Notes: a model not told the origin generated them from the letters alone. Positions 26,192 to 35,023 are shown, counted from the stretch's first letter. The stretch is DNA of 64,000 nt from Miltoncostaea sp963771025 (GCA_963771025.1 CAVYRL010000008.1:310001-374000); one strand, 5' to 3'. Numbers and translations are program-made.

Positions 26192-26569
26192 TTGGTTCGT
26201 GTACTTCTGGCGGACGATAACGCGCGATTCCGAGGAGTCCTCCGGCGTCTGCTGGAGCGCGACCCCGAGATCGTGGTCGTCGCCGAGGCCGCGGATGGCG
26301 CCGAGGCCCTCGAGGCCGCCGCCGAGTTGCTCCCCGACGTGGTCCTGATGGACGTCTCGATGCCCGGGCTCGACGGGCTCGAGGCCACGTACGCGCTCAA
26401 GGCGCAGCACCCCGACGTCACCGTGCTGATGCTCTCGGTGGGCGACAAGGAGCAGGAGATCGCCGCCGGCCTTGCGGGCGGCGCCTCTGAGTACCTGGTC
26501 AAGGGCGGCCCCGCGCGCGAGATCGTGGATGCGATCAAGCGGTACGGCCCCGTCCCCGGAACCGCCTAA
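26192..26569 (+). CDS. Single-domain response regulator (receiver only)
   Basis: The 125-residue product is a complete CheY-like receiver. It has acidic DD at 8-9, phospho-accepting Asp54 in VLMDVSMPG, Ser in MLSVGDKEQE, and Lys in EYLVKGGPAR. There is no output domain. The start is TTG behind gagggggg. It lies between the divergent kinase and a full LuxR-type response regulator. It could be a phosphate sink or relay for that kinase, or act by protein contact (inference). Confidence 0.9.
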   Translation: MVRVLLADDNARFRGVLRRLLERDPEIVVVAEAADGAEALEAAAELLPDVVLMDVSMPGLDGLEATYALKAQHPDVTVLMLSVGDKEQEIAAGLAGGASEYLVKGGPAREIVDAIKRYGPVPGTA

Positions 26570-26696
26570 ACCTCCAGTACCGCACCGCGCGTGAGACTCC
26601 GGGGGGCCCGGCGCGGATGCGCCGACCGGATCAGCCGTTAGGGTGTTCGGAGCCCCGTCTCTCAAGGGGGCCGGAATCGCGGCCGATAGAGACCTC

Positions 26697-27371
26697 GTGG
26701 CTACCACCAACGTGCCGAACCCCACCTCATCGACCACGACTCCCCTCCGTGTCGCCATCGCGGACGACCATCGGCTCATGCTCGATGGCATCAAGCGCGC
26801 GCTGGAGACCGCCCCCGACATCAAGGTCGTCGGCGAGGCGATGAGCGGCGAGGAGATGCTGACCCTGGTCCCCCGGGTGCGCCCGGACGTGGTGATCCTG
26901 GATCTGCGGATGCCCAAGGGCGACGGGCTCACCACCCTGGCCGCGCTCCGCAAGGACTACCCGGACCTCAAGATCATCATCCTTTCGATGTTCGAGGACT
27001 CCGAGCACATCGACCAGGCGCTCCACCAGGGGGCATCGGGCTACGTGGTCAAGTCGATCAACCCGCTCGACCTGCCGTCCACCATCCGCCAGGTGGTCGA
27101 GGGCACGGTCTACCACCCCCGCGGAAGCGGCGGCCAGGGCGGATCCGGCTCGGGCGGCTCGGGCGGCGGACACCCCGGTGGCCTGACCGACCGCGAGCTC
27201 TCCATCCTTCGTCTCGTGGCCGAGGGTCTTTCGAACCTCGACATCGCGAGCAAGCTCTACGTCACCGAGCAGACGGTGAAGTTCCACCTGTCGAACATCT
27301 ACCGCAAGCTCGGGGTGGGCAACCGCACCGAGGCGACGCGGTACGCCTATCGGAACGGCCTGATCGAATAG
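26697..27371 (+). CDS. NarL/LuxR-family response regulator
   Basis: From a GTG at 26697 the product has 224 residues. The receiver domain has DD at 23-24 and Asp69 in VVILDLRMPKGDG. A Gly/Ser-rich linker (SGGQGGSGSGGSGGGHPGG, ~20 residues) joins it to a GerE HTH (LTDRELSILRLVAEGLSNLD, TEQTVKFHLSNIYRKLGV). An in-frame ATG at 26643 would add 18 low-complexity residues. The upstream receiver-only gene and the divergent kinase make a compact signalling cluster. The target genes are not evident; no direct evidence ties it to trp. Confidence 0.92.
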   Translation: MATTNVPNPTSSTTTPLRVAIADDHRLMLDGIKRALETAPDIKVVGEAMSGEEMLTLVPRVRPDVVILDLRMPKGDGLTTLAALRKDYPDLKIIILSMFEDSEHIDQALHQGASGYVVKSINPLDLPSTIRQVVEGTVYHPRGSGGQGGSGSGGSGGGHPGGLTDRELSILRLVAEGLSNLDIASKLYVTEQTVKFHLSNIYRKLGVGNRTEATRYAYRNGLIE

Positions 27372-27748
27372 ACCGCGCCGGCGGCCGGGCCCCGAGGGTC
27401 CCGCACCGGCGATCGCTGGTCAGTCTCAGGCGGCGGGGCGCAGGGTCACTCGATGGAGCCCTTGTCGCACGAGTCCATCATCGCGGCGGTGCAGCGCGGG
27501 GCGCGCACCGACGCCGTGGAGCAACGGTCGTGGAGGCCGCGCTCAGCCCGGCCGAGCGCCGGCGAGGGGGCCGTGGCCGCCTGGAACCTGCGCCGCGCCG
27601 TGGCCGCCATGCGCATCCCTGACACACGCCGGCGTCCAGGGCCCCGACCGGCCCCGGGAACAGGTGGGTATGCGGCGCGCGGTGTGCCAGACTCCCCCCG
27701 TGGTCGCGCCGACGCTCATGAATGCCCCAATTCCCGGCCGGGTGGACG
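27372..27748. other. Gap of 377 bp before corA; no convincing gene
   Basis: A frame from ATG 27453 begins plausibly (MEPLSHESIIAAVQRGARTD) but then turns into Arg/Pro/Gly low complexity and continues into corA in another frame. I do not call it. A weak G/C-rich imperfect inverted repeat near 27385-27405 may end transcription of the response-regulator gene. The corA promoter should lie here. Confidence 0.4.
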
Positions 27749-28753
27749 ATGGCGAACCTTCCGAAGATCCGCCGAAGCCACGGGGGCGGGCAGGGGCCCG
27801 CGAACGCCTCCGAGCCTGAGCGCGCTCGGCCCGATGTCCAGCGCATCGAGTCCCATGGCCTGACCTGGCTCAACATCGAGTCGCCGACGGAGATCGAGAC
27901 CGCCTGGCTGGCCGAGCACTACGAGTTCCATCCCCTCGATCTCGAGGACGTGCTCTCGCGCAGGCGCCAGCGCGCCAAGATCGACGAGTACGAGGACTAC
28001 CTGTTCATCGTCCTGCACGTCCCGCGCTTCGACAAGCGCACCGGACGCCTCCAGGCCGCCGAGCTCAACGTGTTCGTGGCCGAGGACCTGGTGATCACGC
28101 TGCCCAACGAGCCACTCAAGCCGTTGAGCGCGCTCTGGTCCCGGTGCGAGCGCAACGAGCCCGCCCGCGAGCAGCACATGAGCAAGGGCTCGGGCTACCT
28201 CGTCTACGAGATCGTGGACACGATGTACGACTACTGCTTCCCGATCCTCGACAAGATCGGCTTCAAGCTGGACTCGATCGAGGACGCGCTGTTCGAGGGC
28301 GAGAGCGACGACCTGGTCCGCGACATCTCGAACATCAAGCAGGAGATCATCAACTACCGCAAGATCGTGAAGCCGCAGCGGCCCACGCTGCGGCTGCTGG
28401 AGCGCAGCAACCAGCGCTACGCGCCGCAGGACCTCGAGATCTACTTCGACGACATCGTCAACAAGAGCGAGCGCATCTGGGACCTCCTCGAGAACTACAA
28501 GGAGGTGGCCGAGGCGCTCGAGGCCACCAACGAATCGGTGATCACCCACAAGCTCAACGACATCATCCGGGTGCTGACGGTGCTGTCAACGATCCTGCTG
28601 CCGCTGACGCTGATCGCCAGCATCTACGGCATGAACGTGGACACGTTGCCGTTTCACCAGTCGGGGGTGTTCTCGCTCGTCTTCCCCCTGCTCCTGATGT
28701 TCGCCATCGCCGGCGCGCTCATCCTGTGGTTCCGCCACAAGCGCTGGTTGTAG
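27749..28753 (+). CDS. corA: CorA-type magnesium/cobalt transporter
   Basis: The 334-residue product has a large cytosolic N-terminal domain (FHPLDLEDVLSRRRQRAKID, YLFIVLHVPRFDKR). Two C-terminal helices flank the universal YGMN filter motif: ILLPLTLIASIYGMN, then LLLMFAIAGALILWF and a basic tail. It is a pentameric Mg2+ channel of the inner membrane. The ATG at 27749 has the RBS gggtgga. The next gene starts directly after the stop. No metal riboswitch was recognised upstream. Confidence 0.95.
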   Translation: MANLPKIRRSHGGGQGPANASEPERARPDVQRIESHGLTWLNIESPTEIETAWLAEHYEFHPLDLEDVLSRRRQRAKIDEYEDYLFIVLHVPRFDKRTGRLQAAELNVFVAEDLVITLPNEPLKPLSALWSRCERNEPAREQHMSKGSGYLVYEIVDTMYDYCFPILDKIGFKLDSIEDALFEGESDDLVRDISNIKQEIINYRKIVKPQRPTLRLLERSNQRYAPQDLEIYFDDIVNKSERIWDLLENYKEVAEALEATNESVITHKLNDIIRVLTVLSTILLPLTLIASIYGMNVDTLPFHQSGVFSLVFPLLLMFAIAGALILWFRHKRWL

Positions 28754-29266
28754 ATGGCCTCAGGCGAGGGCCCCGACATCATGTGGTCGCCGTGGCGGAT
28801 GGCCTACATCAGCTCCGAGCACGAGACCGACGGCTCACCCGAGGCCTGCGTCTTCTGCGACCTGCCGAGCCGCGACGACGATGAGCACACGTACATCCTG
28901 TACCGTGGCGCGCGCGCGTTCGTGATCATGAATCTGTACCCGTACAACAACGGGCATCTGATGATGGTCCCGTATGCGCATGTGAACTCGCTCGGCGCGC
29001 TGGACGAGGCCACGATGTCGGAGCTCATGGGCCTGGCACAGCGCTCGCAGGCGGTTCTCAGCGATCTCATGCGGCCCCAGGGTTTCAACCTCGGAATCAA
29101 CCAGGGTCGCGCGGGCGGCGCCGGGATCGCCGACCACATCCACATGCATCTGGTGCCGCGCTGGGTGGGCGACACCAACTTCATGCCGGCCCTGGGAGAC
29201 GTACGCGTGATGCCCCAGCACCTCGATGAGACCTATGCCCTCCTGCGCGGGGGGTTCACCGCGTGA
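28754..29266 (+). CDS. HIT-family nucleotide hydrolase/AP4A phosphorylase-like
   Basis: The 170-residue product has the histidine-triad HIHMHLVPRW and the upstream NNGHLMMVPYAHVNSLGALD. CVFCDLPSRDDD near the start contains the Cys pair common in actinobacterial HIT proteins. The class hydrolyses or phosphorolyses nucleoside phosphates such as Ap4A. It sits with corA and the phosphomannomutase gene in one + strand run; its stop overlaps the next start. Confidence 0.9.
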   Translation: MASGEGPDIMWSPWRMAYISSEHETDGSPEACVFCDLPSRDDDEHTYILYRGARAFVIMNLYPYNNGHLMMVPYAHVNSLGALDEATMSELMGLAQRSQAVLSDLMRPQGFNLGINQGRAGGAGIADHIHMHLVPRWVGDTNFMPALGDVRVMPQHLDETYALLRGGFTA

Positions 29267-30612
29267 CTATCGATCAGGCGGCCTTCAAGGCCTACGACAT
29301 CCGGGGTCTCTACCCGGATCAGCTGGATGAGGAGGGCGCCGAGCGGGTGGGCGCCGCCTTCGTCGCCGTCACGGGCGGCACCCGGATCGCCGTCGGGCAC
29401 GACGTGCGGCTGTCGTCGCCGTCCATCGCCGCCGCGTTCGCGGAGGGCGCCCTCTCGGCCGGCGCCGACGTGGTCGAGCTGGGGCTGTGCGCGACCGAGA
29501 TGCTCTACTTCGCGGTGGCCGAGGGCGGCTACGACGCCGGCGCGTGCATCACGGCCAGCCACAACCCGCCCCAGTACACCGGGGTGAAGATGGTCCGCGC
29601 GGGAGCCGTACCGCTGGCGGGCGACGCCGGCATCGGTGAGGTGGGGCGCGTGGCGCTGGCCGGCCCCCCGCGTGCCGCGAGCCCGGGAAAGCGCAGCCGC
29701 GACGAGGGGCTGCTGGAGCGTTTCGTGCAGCGCTGCCTCGGCTTCGTCGATCCCGACGCGATCCGAGGCCTGCGCGTCGTCTTCGACTCGGCGAACGGCA
29801 TGTCGGGGGTGTACCTCCCCCCGGTCCTCGAGCGCCTCGACATCGACGCCGTGCCGTACTTCATCGATCCGGACGGCCGGTTCCCGAACCACGAGCCCAA
29901 CCCACTGCTGCCCGAGAACCGCGAGTTCATCATCGGCAAGGTGCGCGAGGACGGCGCCGACCTCGGCATCGCCTTCGACGGCGATGCCGACCGGTGCTTC
30001 TTCATCGACGCCACCGGCGAGTTCGTGCCCGGCGACTTCCTCACCGCGCTGCTCGCCCGCCACATCCTGGCGCGCACCGGGCCGGAGGCCGTGATCTACG
30101 ACCTGCGCGCCTCGTGGGCCGTGCGCGACGCCATCACCGCCGCCGGCGGGACGCCCGACATGTACCGGGTCGGCCACGCCTTCATCAAGACCCGCATGCG
30201 CGAGATCAACGCGGTCTTCGCCGGCGAGGTCAGCGGCCACTACTACTTCCGCGACTTCTCGTATTCGGACAGCGGCCTGATCCCGGCGCTGCTGGTGCTC
30301 GAGATGGTGGCGACCACGGGCCGGCCCCTGGCCGACTGGGTGGCCGGGTTCCGCGAGAAGTACCACATCTCGGGCGAGATCAACTCGACCGTCGATGACG
30401 CGCCGGCCGCGATCGAGCGGATCCGCTCGCGGTACTCCGACGCGCGCCAAGCCGAGATCGACGGGCTGTCGGTCGAGTACGACGACTGGCACTTCAACGT
30501 CCGCTCGTCCAATACCGAACCGCTCCTGCGCCTCAATCTCGAGTCGCTGATCTCCGAGGCCGACATGGAGCGACGGCGCGACGAGGTGCTCGAGGTGATC
30601 CACTCCGGGTGA
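29263..30612 (+). CDS. manB: Phosphomannomutase/phosphoglucomutase
   Basis: The 449-residue protein belongs to the alpha-D-phosphohexomutase family. It opens with FKAYDIRGLYPDQLDEEGAE. The active-site Ser loop is ITASHNPPQYTGVKM, the metal loop is IAFDGDADRCFFID, and the phosphate-binding loop is VRSSNTEPLLRLNL. It interconverts hexose 6- and 1-phosphates, giving mannose 1-phosphate for GDP-mannose and surface sugars. The GTG start overlaps the upstream stop by 4 nt. The choice between mannose and glucose specificity cannot be settled from motifs alone. Confidence 0.93.
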   Translation: MTIDQAAFKAYDIRGLYPDQLDEEGAERVGAAFVAVTGGTRIAVGHDVRLSSPSIAAAFAEGALSAGADVVELGLCATEMLYFAVAEGGYDAGACITASHNPPQYTGVKMVRAGAVPLAGDAGIGEVGRVALAGPPRAASPGKRSRDEGLLERFVQRCLGFVDPDAIRGLRVVFDSANGMSGVYLPPVLERLDIDAVPYFIDPDGRFPNHEPNPLLPENREFIIGKVREDGADLGIAFDGDADRCFFIDATGEFVPGDFLTALLARHILARTGPEAVIYDLRASWAVRDAITAAGGTPDMYRVGHAFIKTRMREINAVFAGEVSGHYYFRDFSYSDSGLIPALLVLEMVATTGRPLADWVAGFREKYHISGEINSTVDDAPAAIERIRSRYSDARQAEIDGLSVEYDDWHFNVRSSNTEPLLRLNLESLISEADMERRRDEVLEVIHSG

Positions 30613-31250
30613 GCGACCCCCGGATGCTCGACAGCCAGGCCGTGGTCGAGGCCGAGGATCTGGAGGTGCGCTACCACGGAGGCCCGGAGCCCGCGGTGCG
30701 CGGCCTCACGTTCCACCTCGGCCCCGGCGAGGGCCTCATGATCTCGGGCCGTGGCGGGGCCGGCAAGACCACCGTGCTGCGCGCGCTGCTGGGGCTGGTC
30801 GCCCACCGCGGCGCGGCCGCGCTGTTCGGCCATCCGGTTGGCGCCGGCGAGGCACGCGGCCGCGTCGGCTACGGCCCGCAGGGCACCGGCTTCGCCCCCG
30901 GGTTGCGCGTGCACGAGGTGGTGGGCGCAGCGGCCCGGGTGCGCGGGCTGAGCTCCCCCGCCGGCGCGGCCGACGACGCGCTCGGCCGCGCCGGCCTGCA
31001 GTTCGTGGGGGAGTGGCGCACCAGCCGCCTGGACGCCGAGGGTTACCGCCGGCTCAGCCTCGCCCTCGCGGTGATGGGCGATCCCGGCCTGATGATCCTG
31101 GACGATCCATGGGCGTTCTCGGACACGCTGCGCGAGATCCGCGCCGCGCGCGAGCGAGGAGCCGCCGTCCTGGTGGCCGCCTCCCGGCCGGGAGGCATCG
31201 CGCCCGCGCTCGGCCGCCGGATCACGCTGTACGACGGCGCGCCCCGTTGA
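30609..31250 (+). CDS. Degenerate ABC-transporter ATPase subunit
   Basis: The 213-residue ATPase has Walker A GRGGAGKTT and a Q-loop-like YGPQGTGF. Other key sites are altered. The usual LSGGQ signature reads AEGYRRLSLAL, Walker B ends ILDDPW with Asp where the catalytic Glu is normal, and no His is obvious at the switch position (VAASRPGGIA). It starts with a GTG (GTGA overlap with the mutase stop) and is followed by its permease. A slow or regulatory ATPase is possible. Confidence 0.8.
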   Translation: MSDPRMLDSQAVVEAEDLEVRYHGGPEPAVRGLTFHLGPGEGLMISGRGGAGKTTVLRALLGLVAHRGAAALFGHPVGAGEARGRVGYGPQGTGFAPGLRVHEVVGAAARVRGLSSPAGAADDALGRAGLQFVGEWRTSRLDAEGYRRLSLALAVMGDPGLMILDDPWAFSDTLREIRAARERGAAVLVAASRPGGIAPALGRRITLYDGAPR

Positions 31251-32062
31251 GAGCGCTCGTCGCCCTGCTGATCCTGGAGACGCGGCGCCTGTCGCGGCGC
31301 CCGTGGATCCTCGCCGGCGCCGCGACGGGCCTGGTGCTGGCGCTGGTGGTGCACGGCGTCGCCGCCACCCACCAGGACATGGCCCGCGAGGACAGCCTGC
31401 GCCAGGGAGCCGCCACCCTGCTGCTTCTGGGCGGTCTGGCGCTGGCGATCGCCCTCGGCAGCGCCGCCCTCAACCACGACGCCGAGAACGGCCACTTCGG
31501 GATGCTGGTGGGCGCCGGCGCCTCCCGCCCGGGCCTGGTGGTCGGCGCAATCGGCGCCCGCCTGGTGGTGATGGTGGCGATCATCGGCGCCTGGGCGATC
31601 GTGCTGCAGGCCGGCAGCGCGGTGCTCGAGCTCGGCCTGGACGGCCCGCTCGCGGTCCACACCCTGGCCGTCGGCGTGGGGCTCGTGCTGGCGATGATCG
31701 CCTGCGCCACGGCGAGCTCGGTCGTCGGGCCGGCGGCCGCGGGCCTGTTCGGCGGCGGCGTCTACGTGCTCGCCCAGGCGGTCGTGAACCTGCGCGCCGC
31801 GTCCACGCAGGGCCTGATAGGGACGGCCAACACCGGCGTCGATCTCCTCTACTACATCGCCCCGCGCACGGTGACCTCGCCGATGATCGCCGACCTGCAG
31901 CTGCGCAACGCCGCCGGCGCCGCCGCACCGCGCGTCGAGATCAATGGCAACACGGTCTTCGTGCCCGCGGCCGGGTGGGACACCGTGGTGTGGACGCTCG
32001 CCTGGTGCGTGCTGCTGGCGCTCGTGTGCGCCGCCGGGCTGCGCCGCCGCCCGCTCAACTAG
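31247..32062 (+). CDS. ABC-2-like permease subunit
   Basis: The 271-residue product starts with TTG at 31247, overlapping the ATPase stop (TTGA). It has about six membrane helices: WILAGAATGLVLALVVHGVA, LLLLGGLALAIALGSAAL, LVVGAIGARLVVMVAIIGAW, VGLVLAMIACATASSVVGP, another in AGLFGGGVYVLAQAVV, and a last one before RRRPLN. A periplasmic loop precedes the final helix. It is the partner of the degenerate ATPase. Its substrate is unknown. Confidence 0.8.
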   Translation: MRALVALLILETRRLSRRPWILAGAATGLVLALVVHGVAATHQDMAREDSLRQGAATLLLLGGLALAIALGSAALNHDAENGHFGMLVGAGASRPGLVVGAIGARLVVMVAIIGAWAIVLQAGSAVLELGLDGPLAVHTLAVGVGLVLAMIACATASSVVGPAAAGLFGGGVYVLAQAVVNLRAASTQGLIGTANTGVDLLYYIAPRTVTSPMIADLQLRNAAGAAAPRVEINGNTVFVPAAGWDTVVWTLAWCVLLALVCAAGLRRRPLN

Positions 32063-32092
32063 CCCGGCGGCCGGCCCCGGCGGAGGGAATCG

Positions 32093-33178
32093 CTACGCGG
32101 CGACCTCGCCGCGGTCGACGCGGCCGTAGAGCGTGCCGCGCTCGCCGGGGGCCTTGCCGCCGGCGCGGATGAGGCCCTCCATCCGCTCCTGCGAGAGACC
32201 GAGAGGCGTCTGGACCGTGGTCGCATGTGCGATCCGCTCCTCGGTGAGCGTGCCGGAGAGGTCATCGAGCCCGTAGCTGAGCGCCTCGGCCGTGATCTCC
32301 TCGCCGAGCATCACCCAGTGCCCCTTGATGTGGGGGAACGAGTCCAGGAACAGCCGGCCGACTGCAATCGTGCGCAGCTTCTCCTCGCGGCTCGGGCCGG
32401 GGAGGTACGCGAAGTCGGTGTTGCCCGGCAGGAAGGGCAGGGGGATGAAGGCCTGGAAGCCGCCGGTCTCGTCCTGCAGCTCGCGGAGCCGGTTCATGTG
32501 GTCCACCTGCTCCTCGGGCGTCTCGAAATGCCCGAACAGGAGGGTGGCGTTGGTGCGCATGCCCTGGCGGTGAGCCTCGCGGTGCACGTCCAGCCAGACC
32601 TCCGCGGGGACCTTGCGGTCGGCGATGATCTTGCGCACCCGCGCGCTGAACACCTCGGCGCCGCCGCCCGGCATGGTGTCGTGACCGGCCGCGCGCAGGC
32701 GCTCGATCGCCTCGGCGTGGCTCACCTTGGACAGGCGCGAGATGAAGTCGACCTCGACCGCCGTGAGGGCGGTGAGCGACACGTGCGGCAGCGTCGCCTT
32801 GAGCTCGCTGAAGAGCTCCTCGTAGTAGGGGAGGTCGTATTCCTTGGTCATGCCGCCCACGATGTGCAGCTCGGTGATGCCGAGCTCCGAGAGCTGGGAC
32901 GCCCGCTCGACCAGCTGGTTGACGCTGTAGGCGTAGGCCCGCTCGTCCTTCTCGGTCCACACCGCGAAGGCGCAGAAACCGCACCCGACCACGCAGATGT
33001 TGGTGGGGTTGAGGTGCGCGTTGACGTTGTAGGTGATCTGGTCGCCGTAGCGCGCCCGCACGACGGCGTCCGCCGCGGCGCCGAGGTCCTCGAGGGGCGC
33101 GTCACGGAAGAGCGTGATCGCCTCGTCCGGGCTGATGCGCCCGCCGTCGGCGGCGCGCGAGAGGATGGCGTCGATCAT
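32093..33178 (-). CDS. mqnE: Aminofutalosine synthase (radical SAM)
   Basis: The 361-residue radical SAM enzyme has the cluster motif CVVGCGFC (CxxxCxxC), preceded by NAHLNPTNI. Blocks that favour MqnE over MqnC are ELHIVGGMTKEYDLPYY, LTALTAVEVDF and MPGGGAEVFSARVRKI, with HFETPEEQVDHMNRLRELQD further on. MqnE makes aminofutalosine from chorismate-derived 3-[(1-carboxyvinyl)oxy]benzoate in the futalosine menaquinone route. It is convergent with the ABC genes. A MenA-like prenyltransferase is encoded 5 kb away. Confidence 0.9.
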   Translation of the reverse strand: MIDAILSRAADGGRISPDEAITLFRDAPLEDLGAAADAVVRARYGDQITYNVNAHLNPTNICVVGCGFCAFAVWTEKDERAYAYSVNQLVERASQLSELGITELHIVGGMTKEYDLPYYEELFSELKATLPHVSLTALTAVEVDFISRLSKVSHAEAIERLRAAGHDTMPGGGAEVFSARVRKIIADRKVPAEVWLDVHREAHRQGMRTNATLLFGHFETPEEQVDHMNRLRELQDETGGFQAFIPLPFLPGNTDFAYLPGPSREEKLRTIAVGRLFLDSFPHIKGHWVMLGEEITAEALSYGLDDLSGTLTEERIAHATTVQTPLGLSQERMEGLIRAGGKAPGERGTLYGRVDRGEVAA

Positions 33179-33247
33179 CTGCGCCCAACGTTACCAGGGC
33201 CTACCGTCAGCATCATCGGACACCCGTCCCGCGCTAATCTGCCTGGC

Positions 33248-33823
33248 GTGGCAGAGCATGCGCTCAAAGAGTGGGCCGTGACGATCGCGGCCCTCGCCGC
33301 GGGCGACCAGGTCCTGATCGTCCGCAAGGGCGGCATCGGCGAGAAGCGGTTCGAGCTCCCGCACCCGCGCTTCTACCTCTTCCCCACCTTCGCGCATCAG
33401 CGCCCGGAGCTGGTCGCGGCCGAAGGGCGTGAGCGATTCGGCGATCCGCTGGCGCAGCGCGAGGAGCCCACCCGCCTGCCGCTGGCGGTGTACGCCGAGC
33501 TGCACTCCTCGCACCCGGTCGCCGATCCCGAGGCCCTCGAGGCGATCGACCCGCTCCACATCCTCACGCCGGACTACGCGGCCGAGCGCCTTCGCTGGCG
33601 CCCCAAGCACCCGCTGTGGGCGGCGGTGCTGCGGGTCTGGACGGTCGAGAACCCCCCGGTGCTCGAGGTTCTGCCCGAGCACGGCGGCTGCGTCAGCTGG
33701 GTCGAGCTGCCCAGCACCATCGGACCGCCCGCCGAGATGGCGCCCGCGCTCTCAGACGACGACTTCTCGGCGGCGTCGGCCCGGGTCGAGGCGGCGCTCG
33801 CCGCCGCCGGGGTCGGCGCATGA
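33248..33823 (+). CDS. DUF1802-family protein
   Basis: The 191-residue product starts with GTG at 33248. It opens with EHALKEWAVTIAALAAGDQV, then VRKGGIGEKRFELPHPRFYL and FPTFAHQRPELV, a pattern of the DUF1802 family of unknown function. The family often sits beside metabolic or redox genes. Its end overlaps the ferredoxin-like gene by 4 nt. The start codon lies about 70 bp from the divergent mqnE start, so a shared control region is likely. Confidence 0.85.
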   Translation: MAEHALKEWAVTIAALAAGDQVLIVRKGGIGEKRFELPHPRFYLFPTFAHQRPELVAAEGRERFGDPLAQREEPTRLPLAVYAELHSSHPVADPEALEAIDPLHILTPDYAAERLRWRPKHPLWAAVLRVWTVENPPVLEVLPEHGGCVSWVELPSTIGPPAEMAPALSDDDFSAASARVEAALAAAGVGA

Positions 33824-34122
33824 CGCGCACCCACCTGCTCGTCTGCCGGGGTCCGGACTGCACCTCGCGTGGATCCCAGGCCGTCTACGACCGCTTCGCG
33901 GTCGCGGTGCACGAGGCGGGCCTCGACGACGTCGTCGTGCAGACGCAGACCGGCTGCGTCGGTCCCGTCTGCGGTGAGGGTCCGGTTGTGTGCTGCTACC
34001 CGACCGGGGCCTGGTACACCGGCGTGGCGGCGGCCGATGTCGATGAGATCGTGAGACGAGACCTCGCCGGGGGCGAGATCGTGGAGAGACTCGAGGCGGC
34101 GACACGGGAGACGACGGCATGA
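33820..34122 (+). CDS. [2Fe-2S] thioredoxin-fold ferredoxin-like protein
   Basis: The 100-residue product has four Cys in the expected order for the thioredoxin-like [2Fe-2S] ferredoxin fold: LLVCRGPDCTSRGSQ and TGCVGPVCGEGPVV, and then CCYPTGAWYTGVAAADVDEI. Such proteins carry electrons or report redox state in the cytosol. It overlaps genes on both sides, in a tightly packed run (DUF1802, ferredoxin, unknown, MarR-like, micro-protein). Confidence 0.85.
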   Translation: MTRTHLLVCRGPDCTSRGSQAVYDRFAVAVHEAGLDDVVVQTQTGCVGPVCGEGPVVCCYPTGAWYTGVAAADVDEIVRRDLAGGEIVERLEAATRETTA

Positions 34123-34445
34123 ACCACACGGACGCGTTCGACGAACTGCTCGCCGAGCAGCCTTCCGACTGGTCGTTCTTCGAGGTGTACGTGACCCTGG
34201 ACGACGCCCGCAAGCTCGCCGAAGCCCGCGTGTCGCTCGCCCGCGCCAACGGCCGCCCGATGTACACGACCGCCGACCACGATTTCGAGATCACCGTGGC
34301 CAACACGCACGGCCATGGGGCGCGCGCCGGCGTCGTGCGCTCGGCGCTGCGCATCCTCGACGACCGCAACATCACCGGGCGCACCTGGGCCGGTGCCACG
34401 CGGACGCTGACCCGTCCCGCCCCGCCGCACCGCTTCGGCCCGTAG
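34119..34445 (+). CDS. Hypothetical protein, 108 residues
   Basis: The product starts at an ATG overlapping the ferredoxin stop (ATGA). It is a mixed alpha/beta small protein (DWSFFEVYVTLDDARKLAEA, RPMYTTADHDFEITVANTHG) with an extended Pro-rich end. No family is recognised. Its operon position with a ferredoxin suggests a redox-linked role only by association. Confidence 0.65.
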   Translation: MNHTDAFDELLAEQPSDWSFFEVYVTLDDARKLAEARVSLARANGRPMYTTADHDFEITVANTHGHGARAGVVRSALRILDDRNITGRTWAGATRTLTRPAPPHRFGP

Positions 34446-34454
34446 GGCGGCTCC

Positions 34455-34892
34455 ATGCTCCGTGACGAGGACGACCTGCAACTCCTCGCCGAGCTGGGGG
34501 GCGTGCTGGACCAGACCGTGACGGCGGCCGGGCTCTCGGCCGGCTCGTATCTGGTGCTGCGCGACTTGGTGGCCCACCCGGGCCCCAATCCGGTCACCGC
34601 GATCGCGGAGCGCCTCTCGGCGACGCCGGATGAGGTTGCGGGGCTCTGCAGCCGGCTGGTCGACCTGCACCTCGCGACGGTGCGCGGCAGCGGTATGGAG
34701 ATCACCGACACCGGCGTCGCGCGGGCGGCGGCGCTCGAGGAGAACGCCAACGAGGCGATGCGCGCCTACGTGGTCGAGCGCCCGCACACCGCGACGGTCT
34801 ACGGGCTGGTGGCCTCCATGCAGAGCGGCCGGTTCACCGTGGAGGACCTGCTCGCGTTCCTGGCGGAGGGGCCGACGACGGACGACGGATGA
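34455..34892 (+). CDS. MarR-like winged-helix protein
   Basis: The 145-residue product resembles MarR-type regulators: LSAGSYLVLRDLVAHPG, then PVTAIAERLSATPDEVAGLC as the HTH and SRLVDLHLATVRGSGMEITD as the wing. The C-terminal part is helical (TATVYGLVASMQSGRFTVED). It would regulate transcription, probably including nearby genes; no operator was identified. The stop overlaps the micro-protein start. Confidence 0.7.
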   Translation: MLRDEDDLQLLAELGGVLDQTVTAAGLSAGSYLVLRDLVAHPGPNPVTAIAERLSATPDEVAGLCSRLVDLHLATVRGSGMEITDTGVARAAALEENANEAMRAYVVERPHTATVYGLVASMQSGRFTVEDLLAFLAEGPTTDDG

Positions 34893-34984
34893 GCATCGTC
34901 GTCCTGATCCCCGTCGTCACGGTCATCGCCCTCTGGGCGCTGATCATCATCCTGATCGTCGCGCGCAACCGCCGCGCGCGGTGA
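34889..34984 (+). CDS. 31-residue single-pass membrane micro-protein
   Basis: An ATG at 34889 overlaps the preceding TGA (ATGA) and opens a 31-codon frame. The peptide starts MSIVVLIPVV, continues with TVIALWALIIILIV and ends ARNRRAR. That is one hydrophobic helix of about 23 residues with a basic C-terminus, so the end would face the cytosol. Translational coupling and composition support it. The role is unknown; small membrane peptides often tune transporters or sensors. Confidence 0.65.
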   Translation: MSIVVLIPVVTVIALWALIIILIVARNRRAR

Positions 34985-35023
34985 GCGCCACGCGCGGCGG
35001 ACGGCCCGGGCGGGCGCCCTCGC

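Noticed and set aside
27453..27863. A 136-codon frame before and into corA.
   Set aside because: Only the first ~25 codons look protein-like; the rest is low complexity and overlaps corA out of frame.
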